NCBI GenBank assembly: GCA_028015205.1
Contig: CM051518.1
Location: 60,901,978-60,965,977, forward strand
Length of the DNA: 64,000 nucleotides
Source: Mytilisepta virgata
Taxonomy: Eukaryota; Mollusca; Bivalvia; Mytilida; Mytilidae
Reading direction: 5' to 3'
The notes below the pieces were generated by a model that saw only the letters and a program-made list of their open reading frames with translations, was not told the origin of the DNA and ran no database searches. Each line of letters starts with the position of its first letter. The first letter of the stretch is position 1. The translations under genes were made by a program, and so were the position numbers. Of this stretch, positions 20,601 to 32,600 are shown piece by piece.

Positions 20601-23600
20601 TTATGAGGTGCTGACCAAGTGTTGTTACTTTGTAGCCGATCCATCATCCAAGATGGCCGCCAGCGGGGAACTTAGTTTAACATAGGACCCTATGGGAAAT
20701 GCATACAAATGACTTCTTTTAGAGAACCACTGAATGGAATGAAACTAAATCTGGCATGAATGTTCCTTATGAGGTGCTGACCAAGTGTTGTTACTTTGTA
20801 GCCGATCCATCATCCAAGATGGCCGCCAGAGGGGAACTTAGTTTAACATAGGACCCTATGGGAAATGCATACAAATGACTTCTTTTAGAGAACCGTTGAA
20901 TGGAATGAAACCAAACATGGCATGAATGTTCCTTATGAGGTGCTGACCAAGTGTTGTTACTTTGTAGCCGATCCATAATCCAAGATGGCCGCCAGCGGGG
21001 AACTTAGTTTAACATAGGACCCTATGGGAAATGCATACAAATGACTTCTTTTAGAGAACCGTTGAATGGAATGAAACCAAACATGGCATGAATGTTCCTT
21101 ATGAGGTGCTGACCAAGTGTTGTTACTTTGTAGCCGATCCATAATCCAAGATGGCCGCCAGCGGGGAACTTAGTTTAACATAGAACCCTATGGGAAATGC
21201 ATACAAATGACTTCTTTTAGTGACCCACTTAATGGAATGAAACCAAACATGGCATGAATATTCCTTATGAAGTGCTGACCAAGTGTTGTTACTTTGTAGC
21301 TGATCCATCATCCAAGATGGCCGCCAGCGGGGAACTTAGTTTAACATAGGACCCTATGGGAAATGCATACAAATGACTTCTTTTAGAGAACCACTGAATG
21401 GAATGAAACTAAATCTGGCATGAATGTTCCTTATGAGTTGCTGACCAAGTGTTGTTACTTTGTAGCCGATCCATCATCCAAGATGGCCGCCAGAGGGGGA
21501 CTTAGTTTAACATAGGACCCTATGGGAAATGCATACAAATGACTTCTTTTAGAGAACCGTTGAATAGAATGAAACCAAACATGGCATGAATGTTCCTTAT
21601 GAGGTGCTGACCAAGTGTTGTTACTTTGTAGCCGATCCATAATCCAAGATGGCCGCCAGCGGGAGACTAAGTTTAACATTGGACCCTATGGGAAATGCAT
21701 ACAAATGACTTCTTTTAGAGAACCACTGAATGGAATGTAACAAAACATAGCATGAATGTTCCTTATGAGGTGCTGACCAAGTGTTGTTACTTTGTAGCCG
21801 ATCCATAATCCAAGATGGCCGCCAGCGGGGGACTTAGTTTAACATAGAACCCTATGGGAAATGCATACAAATGACTTCTTCTCGTGACCCACTTAATGGA
21901 ATGAAACCAAACATGGCATGAATATTCCTTATGAAGTGCTGACCAAGTGTTGTTACTTTGTAGCTGATCCATCATCCAAGATGGCCGCCAGCGGGGAACT
22001 TAGTTTAACATAGGACCCTATGGGAAATGCATACAAATGACTTCTTTTAGAGAACCACTGAACGGAATGAAACTAAATCTGGCATGAATGTTCCTTATGA
22101 GGTGCTGACCAAGCGTTGTTACTTTGTAGCCGATCCATCATCCAAGATTGCCGCCAGCGGGGGACTAAGTTTAACATTGGACCCTATGGGAAATGCATAC
22201 AAATGATTTCTTTTAGAGAACCACTGAATGGAATGTAACAAAACATAGCATGAATGTTCCTTATGAGGTGCTGACCAAGTGTTGTTACTTTGTTGCCGAT
22301 CCATCATCCAAGATGTTTAGAAGTCTATCAGAAAATTGTAAAAAAAATTCTGAATGGTCACAACTTGACCACATATTCAAAAATAATAATGAAAGATGTC
22401 TTCAGTAGCTATTGTAATCACATTAGATACAGGTGAGCGACACAGGCTCTTGAGAGCCTCTAGTTTGCTAATAACTCAAAAACCGTTACAGATATCGAAA
22501 ATCTGACATGGGGTAAATTTGATCAGCATGACAAGATCTACCTACCCTGAAATTTTGAAGGAAATTCCAAAACCCATTTAGGAGTTATTGTCCTTTTTTC
22601 GTCAAATTTTCATAATTTAACATTTTTCGTCATTTATCTCCAAAACTATTTGAGATAGAAGTGAAATGTAAATTTGAAAAATGTTTGCCATGTTGAGATC
22701 TACATACCCTGAAATTTTAAAGGAAATCCCAAAACCCATTCAGGAGTTATTGCCCTTTTTTTCAAATTTTTAAAATTTTAACATTTTTGCATTTATCTCC
22801 AAAACTATTTGCGATAGAAGTGACATGTAAATTGAAAAATGTTTGCCATGTTGAGATCTACCTACCCTGAAATTTTGAAGGGAATCCCAAATTCTATTTA
22901 GGAGTTATTGGTTTGTGTAATTTGAGGTCGGGTTCTGTTACATTTATTTAAGGTTCACCCTTATTCCTGGTCAATTTTGTCAACTTCCTGCCAGGACTAC
23001 CACCATCAGGGAACATATTTTAACATTAAACCTTATGAAAAATAAATCTTCAACAAATTTTCCCTGAACAATTGAACCAATTGCAACAAACTTGGTCAAA
23101 TGGTCAAATAGTTGATTAATTGTCCAATGAAAACCAGACTCCAGGTGAGCGATACAGGCTCTGGTGAGCCTCTTGTTTTAGCTCACCTGGCCATAGGCCA
23201 TGTGAGCTATTGCCATCACTTGGCGTCCGTCGTCTGTCGTTGTCGTCGTCTGTAAACTTTTTCAAACGTTAACTCGTCCTAAACTACTTGACCGACTTCA
23301 ACCTAACTTTGCAGAATTGTTCTTTAGGGCATCTGGAAAATTTCTATCGTTTAAAATTTTTGAAATGTCGAAAAACATGGCTGTCGTTACTATAAATAGA
23401 ACATAGGGGTCCATCAGTAGTTTTCTGCAAATAACTTGAAAACGAAAGCAGATATCAAAATTTTGACATAGGGTCAAAATGTTCAGCACGATGAGATCTA
23501 CCAATATGCAAATTTTTGTTACGATCTTACAACTGATGTAGGAGTTGTTGCCCTTTAAATGTCAAATTTGGCAATATTTCGTTTTTCAAGGCTATTATTA

Positions 23601-26600
23601 TGAAAATGAGAAGAGATAGATAATCAATGTAAGAACAAAAGTTGCTCAGTTAATAAAGATCTATGAATGTTCAAAATTTCAGGTCAATCAGACATACCAT
23701 GTTAGAGTTATTGCCCTTGAAAATGTCAATTTTGTTTGCAGATTTTCCCTTTTTGTGCAATTATTGTGAAAGGAAATAAATAATCAATGTAAGGATAAAA
23801 GTTGTTCAGTTAATTAAGATCTATCACTGCCAATTTTCAGGTCAATCAGACAGTCTATATTAGAGTTATTGCCCTTGGAAATTTAATTTTTTTCAGATTT
23901 TCACATATGTTCAAGTTTAGCATTTTTAATCAGGATGTTGTTTATTTATATTTTATTGCTACTTGAAATTATTTTTATTGAAATTCTGTTTAATGTTTTG
24001 AATATTTCATCAACATTCAATTCACAATAATTATTTTTTCATTGATGTACTCGTGAGCTTTGGTGCCGAGTGAGGGACCATACTTAAGGTTTTAGCATTT
24101 TTTTTTTTTCACTTCCATGTCATTTCCTGCAAAATCAGGTAAACTTTTCACTCTTGTTTATATCATGATTATTGCCCTTTGCCACAATTGTCCATTTACA
24201 TCGAGCTTATTTATTATTGTCCTTTGCCACCATTGTCCAGAATCAATTTTACTTCCATAAAAGTCCATTCATGTTAATATTTTTGATGCAGATTTATAAC
24301 CAAAACATTGCACAGGTTGTCCAGAGCAAATGCCTGAAATCAGGTATACAAAGCTTTGAATCAATTTTTCTGACTTCTATAAAATAAAGGCATTTTCTAA
24401 ATATATCATTCAAAAGAAGTGATATCATAGCTGTATGTTTTAGCATCTTTCAAATTATAAAAAATGATGTCTTGTTAAATGCCTCTGCAGTGACAAAGCT
24501 TTCTTGAATTTTCTATTGTATTAGCAGACGTTAACATGTGTGCAACCAGGTCTGACTTGAGCACATCTCACTCTCCTTTGATGATATAATTGGCATGTGA
24601 CCAAGTTAACAAGGATGATGTCAAGTTCTTTGAAAACAAATTGAATGTATTTAGGAAATGTGCTTGACCGATGGACTAGTCAGATTTAAAATTTGGAAAT
24701 TAGCGTTTGTTTCAACAAGTTGTCAAATTTGAAATATATAATCCGTCCTGTAGATTTTTGCTTTCGGTCTGACAGGAATTATCAATAACATCCTTAACTT
24801 ATTAAAAGAGTGCATCAGGGCTTTCAATATAAGCCAGAAGGTGGCTATTTTATCTGTATACTTTTGGCATTTAGCCGCCTACTTTTGAGAAATTTCTATT
24901 AATCCAATAGGGAAATAGCCGACTACTCTTGAATAAGAAATGTTTACTTGAAAAAGTGTTGAAAGCCCTGCTTCATGTATGCAAAGTTGTGTTTTAAATT
25001 ACAGGTCTCTGATGACCATATAAAGGGTAAATGCTGTTAAAAACATATTTTGTGTTGCATGTGACTCTTGCTTGATGTTTTGTTGAGGAAATAATAATTG
25101 AACAATAAATTATTTTTTCATATTGTCACGTAAAGCTTAATGCATTAATGTAAATTGTAATAACTTGACTCCAGACAGTTTATAAATGTTGAATATGCGT
25201 GTCTCGTAAAAGCAGACACTTGACATCCATATGAAAACTTGTAAGTATTTTGGTTACTGATGTACACAAATTAATAAATTTTTATGATTTCAAAACATCA
25301 TGGCTTTGAAACAGATTCCTGCGTTTAAAGGATACACTCATGCCAGTATATGATACATACCGTCTATTTTCATATAACAATTCTATTGTAAACGGTTCAG
25401 TTCATAACTTGGTCATCCTAATGATACCAGGCCATTTTTTTTATCACTTCATACATATATTGTAAAAAAACAATCCAGGCAATTTGTCTGATGTTACCTT
25501 TAACAGTATGCATGACTTTAAGATCATCCGTTGTAACAGATTAATTTCTCTACATAAGAACTTAAGGCCTAGAAAAAAAGTGTTGTGTTTGGATAGCCAA
25601 CCCTATAAGTACCTCAAACTTTTTTGTAATATTCCTACTTCAAAAAAATAAAAAGAATCGGAAATCTGGTGGACCTCATTTTCATTCCCATTTGTAAACT
25701 TTGTTGATTTTTTATGGAGATATGGCGCTTTCAGTAGATATTGTTCATATCAGAACACATTTATTGAAAAGTTGTTCATACAACACCTCTACAAAAGTCT
25801 CTGTAAGTTTGACATTGTCGGATGATCATTTTAGGGGTTATCGCCCTTTGAAGGTAAAAAATAGCGTTTTTCATGTTTTTGGCTTTAGAATGAAAACTAA
25901 TTAATGAAAATAGCAAAAGATGCTGCTTGCTTAAACCTTCAACTCGTTGAACTTTAAAAGACACTCCATTGGATGGAAGTTGACAAATGGGCCTTTAAAT
26001 GGGTAATTGCTAAAAAGAGAGACCTTTATACCTTAAAGACCAGGTGAGCGATTCAGGCTCCTGGGAGCCTCTTGTTCTGGCATGTAACAGGAAACAGAGG
26101 TATTTTTTTATTTGGCCTTATTGCTATTGTTTCTACAACCTATGTGAATAAAATTTCATATTAAGCCAAACAAGACAATAGTTTCTATTCATATATTCCA
26201 GAACCTTGCATTTAAACATCTAATAATAACCTTTCAATTTATTGATAAAGTGACACTTCTGAAAACCAGTCCCTCTAAAAACCGGTCGAATTCTGAAGTC
26301 CCTGCCAATTTGTATTAAAATGTACATAAATAAAACCGTAAGAAACCGCCCACCCCTTCAAACCGAACATCAGCCGATATTTCTGTATTTCTTTAATAAG
26401 AAGCAAAGAAATTTTCCCTCAATGAACCGGCCGCGCCAATTAAATCCTCCCAAAGCGTCATGTACCAGTAATAGTTATGTAAATCCTTCATGTAATCCTG
26501 TCAATTGGACACATCCAATGTTTAATGTCTCTTTCTACTAAATTATAAAACAAGTTATCACCGACAGTTAATGACCTTCACCTCAAGGCATCAGTAATAG

Positions 26601-29600
26601 CACGGAATTCCCATGTAGTGTAAACGAATACATCACTATATTTACAATGTTTCATTTCAAGAAAGAATGAAGTTTGTTATTTATCCTTGCAAAATAATTA
26701 TAAATAAATAAAAATCTTATTCTGTATTCTTTTCAATTTATAATGAATATATTAATAACAGAATTTAAAATAGTCATTTGAAATATATTAAAGGGAAATA
26801 ACTTTTGTTTGACTTTCGATTATCAATAAACCGGCCACCCCATGAAATCGGCCGTTTTCGATGGTCCCATGACTGGCCAGTTTAGAGAAGTTTCACTGTA
26901 TGAATAAACATAAGTCTGTCTATCATTTTTTCATCATATAATTTAAATTTTATACATTTCTGAATATGATTTGCACAAAAAGCGTTTAAATTGAGCATGC
27001 ATAACTTTGTATTTCAATGTTTAAAACTTGTGGTCAGACTACAAAGTTTTGTTTGTCGTACTCATAGCAAGTGGCTGTTTATTATTTTCTTCTTGTAGTA
27101 AAATACTTCGCAGGCTAGTAACCAAATCTTGAAAAAAGCATGGGATATACAACAAGCTTTTTATGGTAATTGTTATGCTCTCTACACGCATAAGAAAATC
27201 ATGTGCAAACACAAGCCTTTTATGGTGATGGCCACCACCAATATTTGGATACGTTACTAAGGCAGGGCTTTGCAGCATTTTTTGGCATGACAATAATGAT
27301 GCCACTATACATTTAGTTTAGTTATAGTTCAAACATATTTTAATTTAACTTATCGAGGCCTTCTCCAGTACCATACATTTTTCACCATATGCACTACATT
27401 TGTACTGAAATTTTGGTTGTATACTTCTCAGCTACCGTAGGCTACAAGTTATTCATATTAGATGTGAAGCATGATCATGATGAGGTGTATAAAGGTGAGT
27501 ACTGGTACCTATGGCACATGTTAAATTTTGGACCTGTCTAAAATGTCTTTGTGTTGGGGTATTCTTAAGGTCTAAGTTTACAGCTCTTCATTTATATCTG
27601 TACATGGCTCAAGATAGAGGGTGATGCATTTTGCTGTTGGCCTTCGCTTTATCTCTCGTAAAGAATGAAGTTAAAGGCATCCTGCAAATTGGTCAATCAC
27701 CTAAACTCAAAAGACCGCCTCCGTGGTCTCGTGGTAGCGTGTTTGCCCCGAGTGCAGAAGGTCGCGGGTTCAATCCCTGGCCGGGTCAAACCAAAGACAT
27801 TTAAATTGGTGTTTGCTGCTTCTCTGCCAAGGACGCGGTATCTGGGAGTAAAGAGCAAAGACTGGTGGGCTCGGAGTCAGTATAATGTGTCTGAGTGAAG
27901 TGATATGTCTTCCTGCGGACATTTACCTCATGATCTAGCACATTAAAAATCCGACTTAGCGTGTCGGTCTAATACAAAGCAAGGAGCATATTCATTAAAT
28001 CAACATGTTCTCGTCCCATGCACCTGGTTGCCATTGGACGTTAAACAATAATTCATCCATCCATCCTAAATTCAAAAGTGAAGTTTGAATTCCCTATGAA
28101 TTTAATCAATTACTTGATACATTACCATGGCCGCAATCTAGATATGAGAGCAGTTTTAAAGGGCTCACACAATGAAACAAAAACCCAAGTCGCCATTTAT
28201 TGTGGGTACGTGCCAGTGTGGCTTTTGACTTTGACCTCAGTTTCGTGGTTGGGTAACCTGCATCATATTTTCGTGGTCAAGTCCATTTCTTAGCAAATAT
28301 TATACCTAAGCCCACCGTATCTTGTCAATAGATGGTTCTTAGTGGGCACATGCCAGTCTGACACCTGGCTTGGAACCTTGACATCAATTTCATGCTTGAG
28401 TGAATTTGTTACATTTTCGTGGTTAAGTCCACTTCTCAGCAACTATAATACCTAGACCCACCATATTGAATCACATGCATGAAATTTTATAGACAAATGT
28501 TGCCTGATGTACTTTCCTTTGACTGTTAATGTATGGTATCAAATAATCTTTATTCTGTGTCCATCTGCGTATTCAGGCGAGGCATTTAGTGTGTCAACTC
28601 TAGTGTTTTTATCGATAAAGGGAAACTATTCGATCGGTGAGAATATGTAGGTCAACTCGGACTTGGTAGTAACCATTTATGTCGTTACAAGAACGACTTG
28701 GATCGTAGTGTTAATGAGAAAAATTGCAAGAATGAGAATGTAAATGAAGTAATGGTTAATTTTTATGAACTCCAGAAGTCTTTATGTTAGAATATGTTGA
28801 CTGTTTTGTACATATTTCGGAAGATAGGTTTGCTTAATAGACATTCAAATTTATTTTGCTTGTACCAAGGTGTATTGTAAATGCAGACTAGTGAAATAGG
28901 ATCTCTAGAAAATAACATTACAAATATGAGAATAAGATAAGCTATAAAAAAACATGGTCATTGACTAGGGGTGTTGTGATATTTCAATAAATTTACGATA
29001 CATATCACAATACATTTTTAGCACAATCCATTGAGTTAGAAATTGCTTCGAGTCCCCTTGTTCCATCTCCGCCATGATGTGCTGCTGATGTTCATAAAAA
29101 AAATTGTGTGCATCGACCCAACCAAACATTTAAGTTTTGGTTCATTTTTGAAAACTTTGAAAATAATATGAATCAGATCATTGCAAATATACCAAAGGCA
29201 TATACAAATTTTTCCCCAGTTCTGAAACTATGTAAATAAAAACAACCGTATCGTTAATATTGTAAGAGGCCCCCACGAATTGTGTATCGAACCGTCGAGA
29301 AAAGTACCATGATTTCGGTACTTACGGTGAATCGTTTCCCCCTTATCGTTGACATATATGCATACATGTATGGTATTTTGTTATGACACCTATGACCTCT
29401 CACTGTTGTCTCTCCACTTTTCCTTGTCAGCATCAGATAGAGAAGTCACTTCTCCTTTTCATCCTGAACTTGAAGTAACCAGTCCTGCTATATTTCCATC
29501 TAGAAGATGGCCTCTAATATTAAATTTTATATGTATACATTGCATAGCCACTATCACTGACACAGCTCCTTTGAGCCTAATATTTGTTGGAAGTTATACA

Positions 29601-32600
29601 TATATGTGTAGTATTTACTGGGAACTTATTGTTGAGGGCACAATAGATCTCAAATAATCCCAGTGTATTCAATTATTCCCTAAAAAGGTATGTCAGAAGC
29701 AAAAATAACCATATTTGTGAAATTTATATACAAATCAATATGGAATAGAAATTCTTACAGTTTTCTCCTTATTACCACAACTAAATAATCAAATTGTATT
29801 TTTCAAGTCAGAATCCTGAAATTATAAACCTGATGGAGCTGTTAAATTAAATGGAAATATTGGAGTTTGCTTGAAGTTGATTGATTTTGGTAGATTTTTT
29901 TCTTGTGGTAGATCTGTAACATATACTCTAAAGTAAAAAAAATATACATGTACATTGAAAGGCAAAAATATAAAATATTATTACAGAGTGGATAAAATGA
30001 CTAAAATATAGCTCTGTTATCAGATAAAATAAGATTATGTTGTTTGTAATGTTAGTGATATCTATTCACATGATTCATGTATGTATACAATGTAGATAAG
30101 ATTCTGCTGTTGTATCATTCTCTTACCTGTGTAGGAAAACATGCATGCAAATTTAATTGCTCAGAAAGTTTCCAGATGAATGATACAGTTGAGGAATTTG
30201 GGCAGTTTTGTAAATTGTGTTTAAATTGATGACCATAATTTTCCCTGTGTTGTCTAACATCTTTGATTCTTTTCCCCAACACGATGCAGCAGCTTTATTC
30301 ATAAAAGTTCATATACTAGACCACTTACCTCTCTAATCCATAACAATTGGTTATTGTCAAATTTTTACAATATGCGAAACAAATTTCAAAATTCTGGGAA
30401 TGTGATTAGATGTGATGTGTGTGTGTATTACCCTTTTTGGATACAAACAATTATAGTTAAAAAAAAATTTGTTCAGAACTAAAATTGGCTATGAAAGAGA
30501 GTGAAAATATAGCTATTTAATGCTTTATTTATTTATAGAGGATTGCTAACAGCCATAAGGCCACTAGTAGCTCTCCTCAAATATATCTAAGACCGCCTCA
30601 GTGGTAGCGTGCTCGCCCCGAGTGCGGAAGGTCGCGGGTTCGATCCCTGGCCGGGTCAAACCAAAGACATTAAAATTGGTATTTGCTGCTTCTCCGCCAA
30701 GCATGCGGCATCCAGGAGTAAGAGCAAAGACTGGTCGGCTCGGAGTCAGTATAATATGTCCGAGTGAGGTGATATGTCTTCCTGCGGACAGTTACCTCGT
30801 GAGCTAGCACATTAAAAATCTGACTTAGCATGTCGGCCTAGTACAAAGCAGAGATCATATTCATTATCATATCATTATGTTCTCGTCCTGATATGCACCT
30901 GGTTGCCACTGGACGTTAAACAATAATTCATCCATCATCAAATATATCTATATAGCTATACTCCTATTTAATTAACTAGAATTAAACAAACTCAGCAAGG
31001 AAATAACATTACAGTGAATCACTTTTTTGGATTTTTTAGCTTACCTGTCCTAAAAGGACATGTGAGCTTTTGCCATCACTTGGCGTCCGTCGACCATCGT
31101 AAACTTTTTCAAAGATCTTCTCCTCTGAAACAACTGAACCAATTACAACCATACTTAGTGTGAATGATCCTTAGGGTATCTAGTCATTCTAGAATAAAGT
31201 TTGTGTTTTATTTCCTTGTCCGTTCTTGTTGCAGTTTTAGGTTGTTATCTTGAATATTATTATAGATAAAGACTGTGAACAGTGTGAACAGCAAAAATGT
31301 TCAGCAAAGTAAGATCTACAATTAAGAAAACATGACCAAAATCGTCAATTGACCCCTTATAGGAGTTATTGCCCTTGAAGGATTATTTACATGTAAACAG
31401 AAAATAATGGTCTGACATTGTCACAGATTTTTAGGGCATTTAAAATGGAGTGTCAAGGTCATTAAAAAAATCCATGGCAACCCATGAAAAAGTCCCTAGC
31501 AACTCTATATATTTGGGTTAAGGACCTTATAACTTACCTGTACAAGTCAAAAAGAAAGGTCAAGGTTCAAGGTCATTGAAAATTTCCATAGCAACCGATG
31601 AAAAAATCCCTAGCAACCATATCTATTTGGGTTCAGGATTCTATATTTTAGCTGTACAGGTCAATATTAAGGAGAAAATTGTGACGGTAAACATTAAATA
31701 GCAAAAATAATCATTGATGCAAGATCTACTGGTACACAAAAGATAACAGCTGAGCGATTCAGGTTCTTGGGAGCCTCTTGTTGTGAAAAATTGTAAAAAG
31801 ATACATGTATGCAATATAGAAATTTTGTCTACAACATTTTGTAAATAAGGCTGCTGACTCTTAAAGCTTTGTAAAATTACCTATACATATAAATTGTGGA
31901 GGTGAAATTATGAAGGTTTTTTGCTTCAAAAACCAGACATGGTCAGATGGTGAACATATTAGTGATATATATTATCATGTTGATGCATCAATTAACCATT
32001 TGTATTACATATAGGTAGTGAGCTAGATGATCATCTTGGCATTCTCTATGTTTATCATGCATGTACAATATGAATTAACTAATGAGAAAAATGTAAAGTT
32101 TCTATATAGATCTCATCTATGAATTAATTGGGCCACCTTAACCTACATTTTGATTTATGACACATTCAGTTGTTCCTTAAAACAATAACATTGCAGATTC
32201 TTGGTATGTTTCAGTTGTTTGTTTTAGTGCCATTTTCCTTCTCCTGAATTGTAGTTAACTTGCAGGCATTGATCTGACTATAGTCATTCAAACATGACTT
32301 TTGAAGGGCAGTTTCCTCAGGAAGGCATATCTATAATTAGGGCATGCAGAAATTCTGTAGGGCATGTAACCTTCATTAAGGACAAAACAATCTTATTTCG
32401 TACCTTGAATTAAGGGAAAGTTGAGACAACTTTAATAGTGTCATTTACCAATAAATAAGCCTCATGTTTTTAAATTTTTGCTGGTAATATTCTATTGCAA
32501 CCTGTACAGGAACTCTGAAAATAAATATCATGGTAATATTTTTCACGTTCATCAAGCATGCAATAAGACCTTCATTATGTTTGTTTGATTCGTAGTAAAT

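Larger units (their letters stand above)
18162..23178 (+). mobile_element. GCTCACCTG-family element H2, interrupted
   Basis: 5' end TTTTTAGCTCACCTGGCCAT with the small foldback GGCCATAGGCC, then CATCACTTGGCG and a GTCGTCGTC run. The body continues to 18732, is broken by H3/H4, and resumes at about 22467 with GCTAATAACTCAAAAACCG, a phrase also present at 18402. The 3' end is CCAGGTGAGCGATAC, hairpin AGGCTCTGGTGAGCCT and CTTGTTT (to 23178). Body units carry GGAGTTATTGCCC and AAAACATGGC(C/T)G phrases. Non-coding. Confidence 0.7.
17733..26118. mobile_element. 8.4-kb inverted-repeat element filled with nested elements
   Basis: 35-bp termini, AGGCCAAATAAAAAAATACC at 17733 and its complement ending at 26118, differ at one position. 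They are flanked by direct TATT on both sides (17729-17732 and 26119-26122). Its own body seems to be the stretch with CCCGACCGATTCATG after the left terminus; the rest is taken up by copies H2 to H5 below, so the original element was probably short and non-autonomous. No transposase frame is visible. Superfamily unassigned. Confidence 0.65.

Noticed and set aside
19952..22307. Series of minus-strand frames with [23 protein letters not shown] peptides
   Set aside because: They recur once per 166-bp minisatellite unit and never extend, as expected of tandem DNA rather than of a protein family.
20045..22318. CRISPR-like or clustered-repeat system
   Set aside because: Units are contiguous with no unique spacers, and the genome is clearly eukaryotic.
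27714..27800. Functional tRNA gene
   Set aside because: The A and B boxes are present, but no complete cloverleaf or acceptor stem could be built, and the region is repeated with SINE features.
29349..29657. 102-codon plus-strand frame in intron 2 as a possible nested gene
   Set aside because: No recognisable domain, start context or splice signals; composition matches the surrounding AT-rich intron.
27665..30807. Frames with [24 protein letters not shown] peptides
   Set aside because: They translate the tRNA-like head of a SINE, including its B box.
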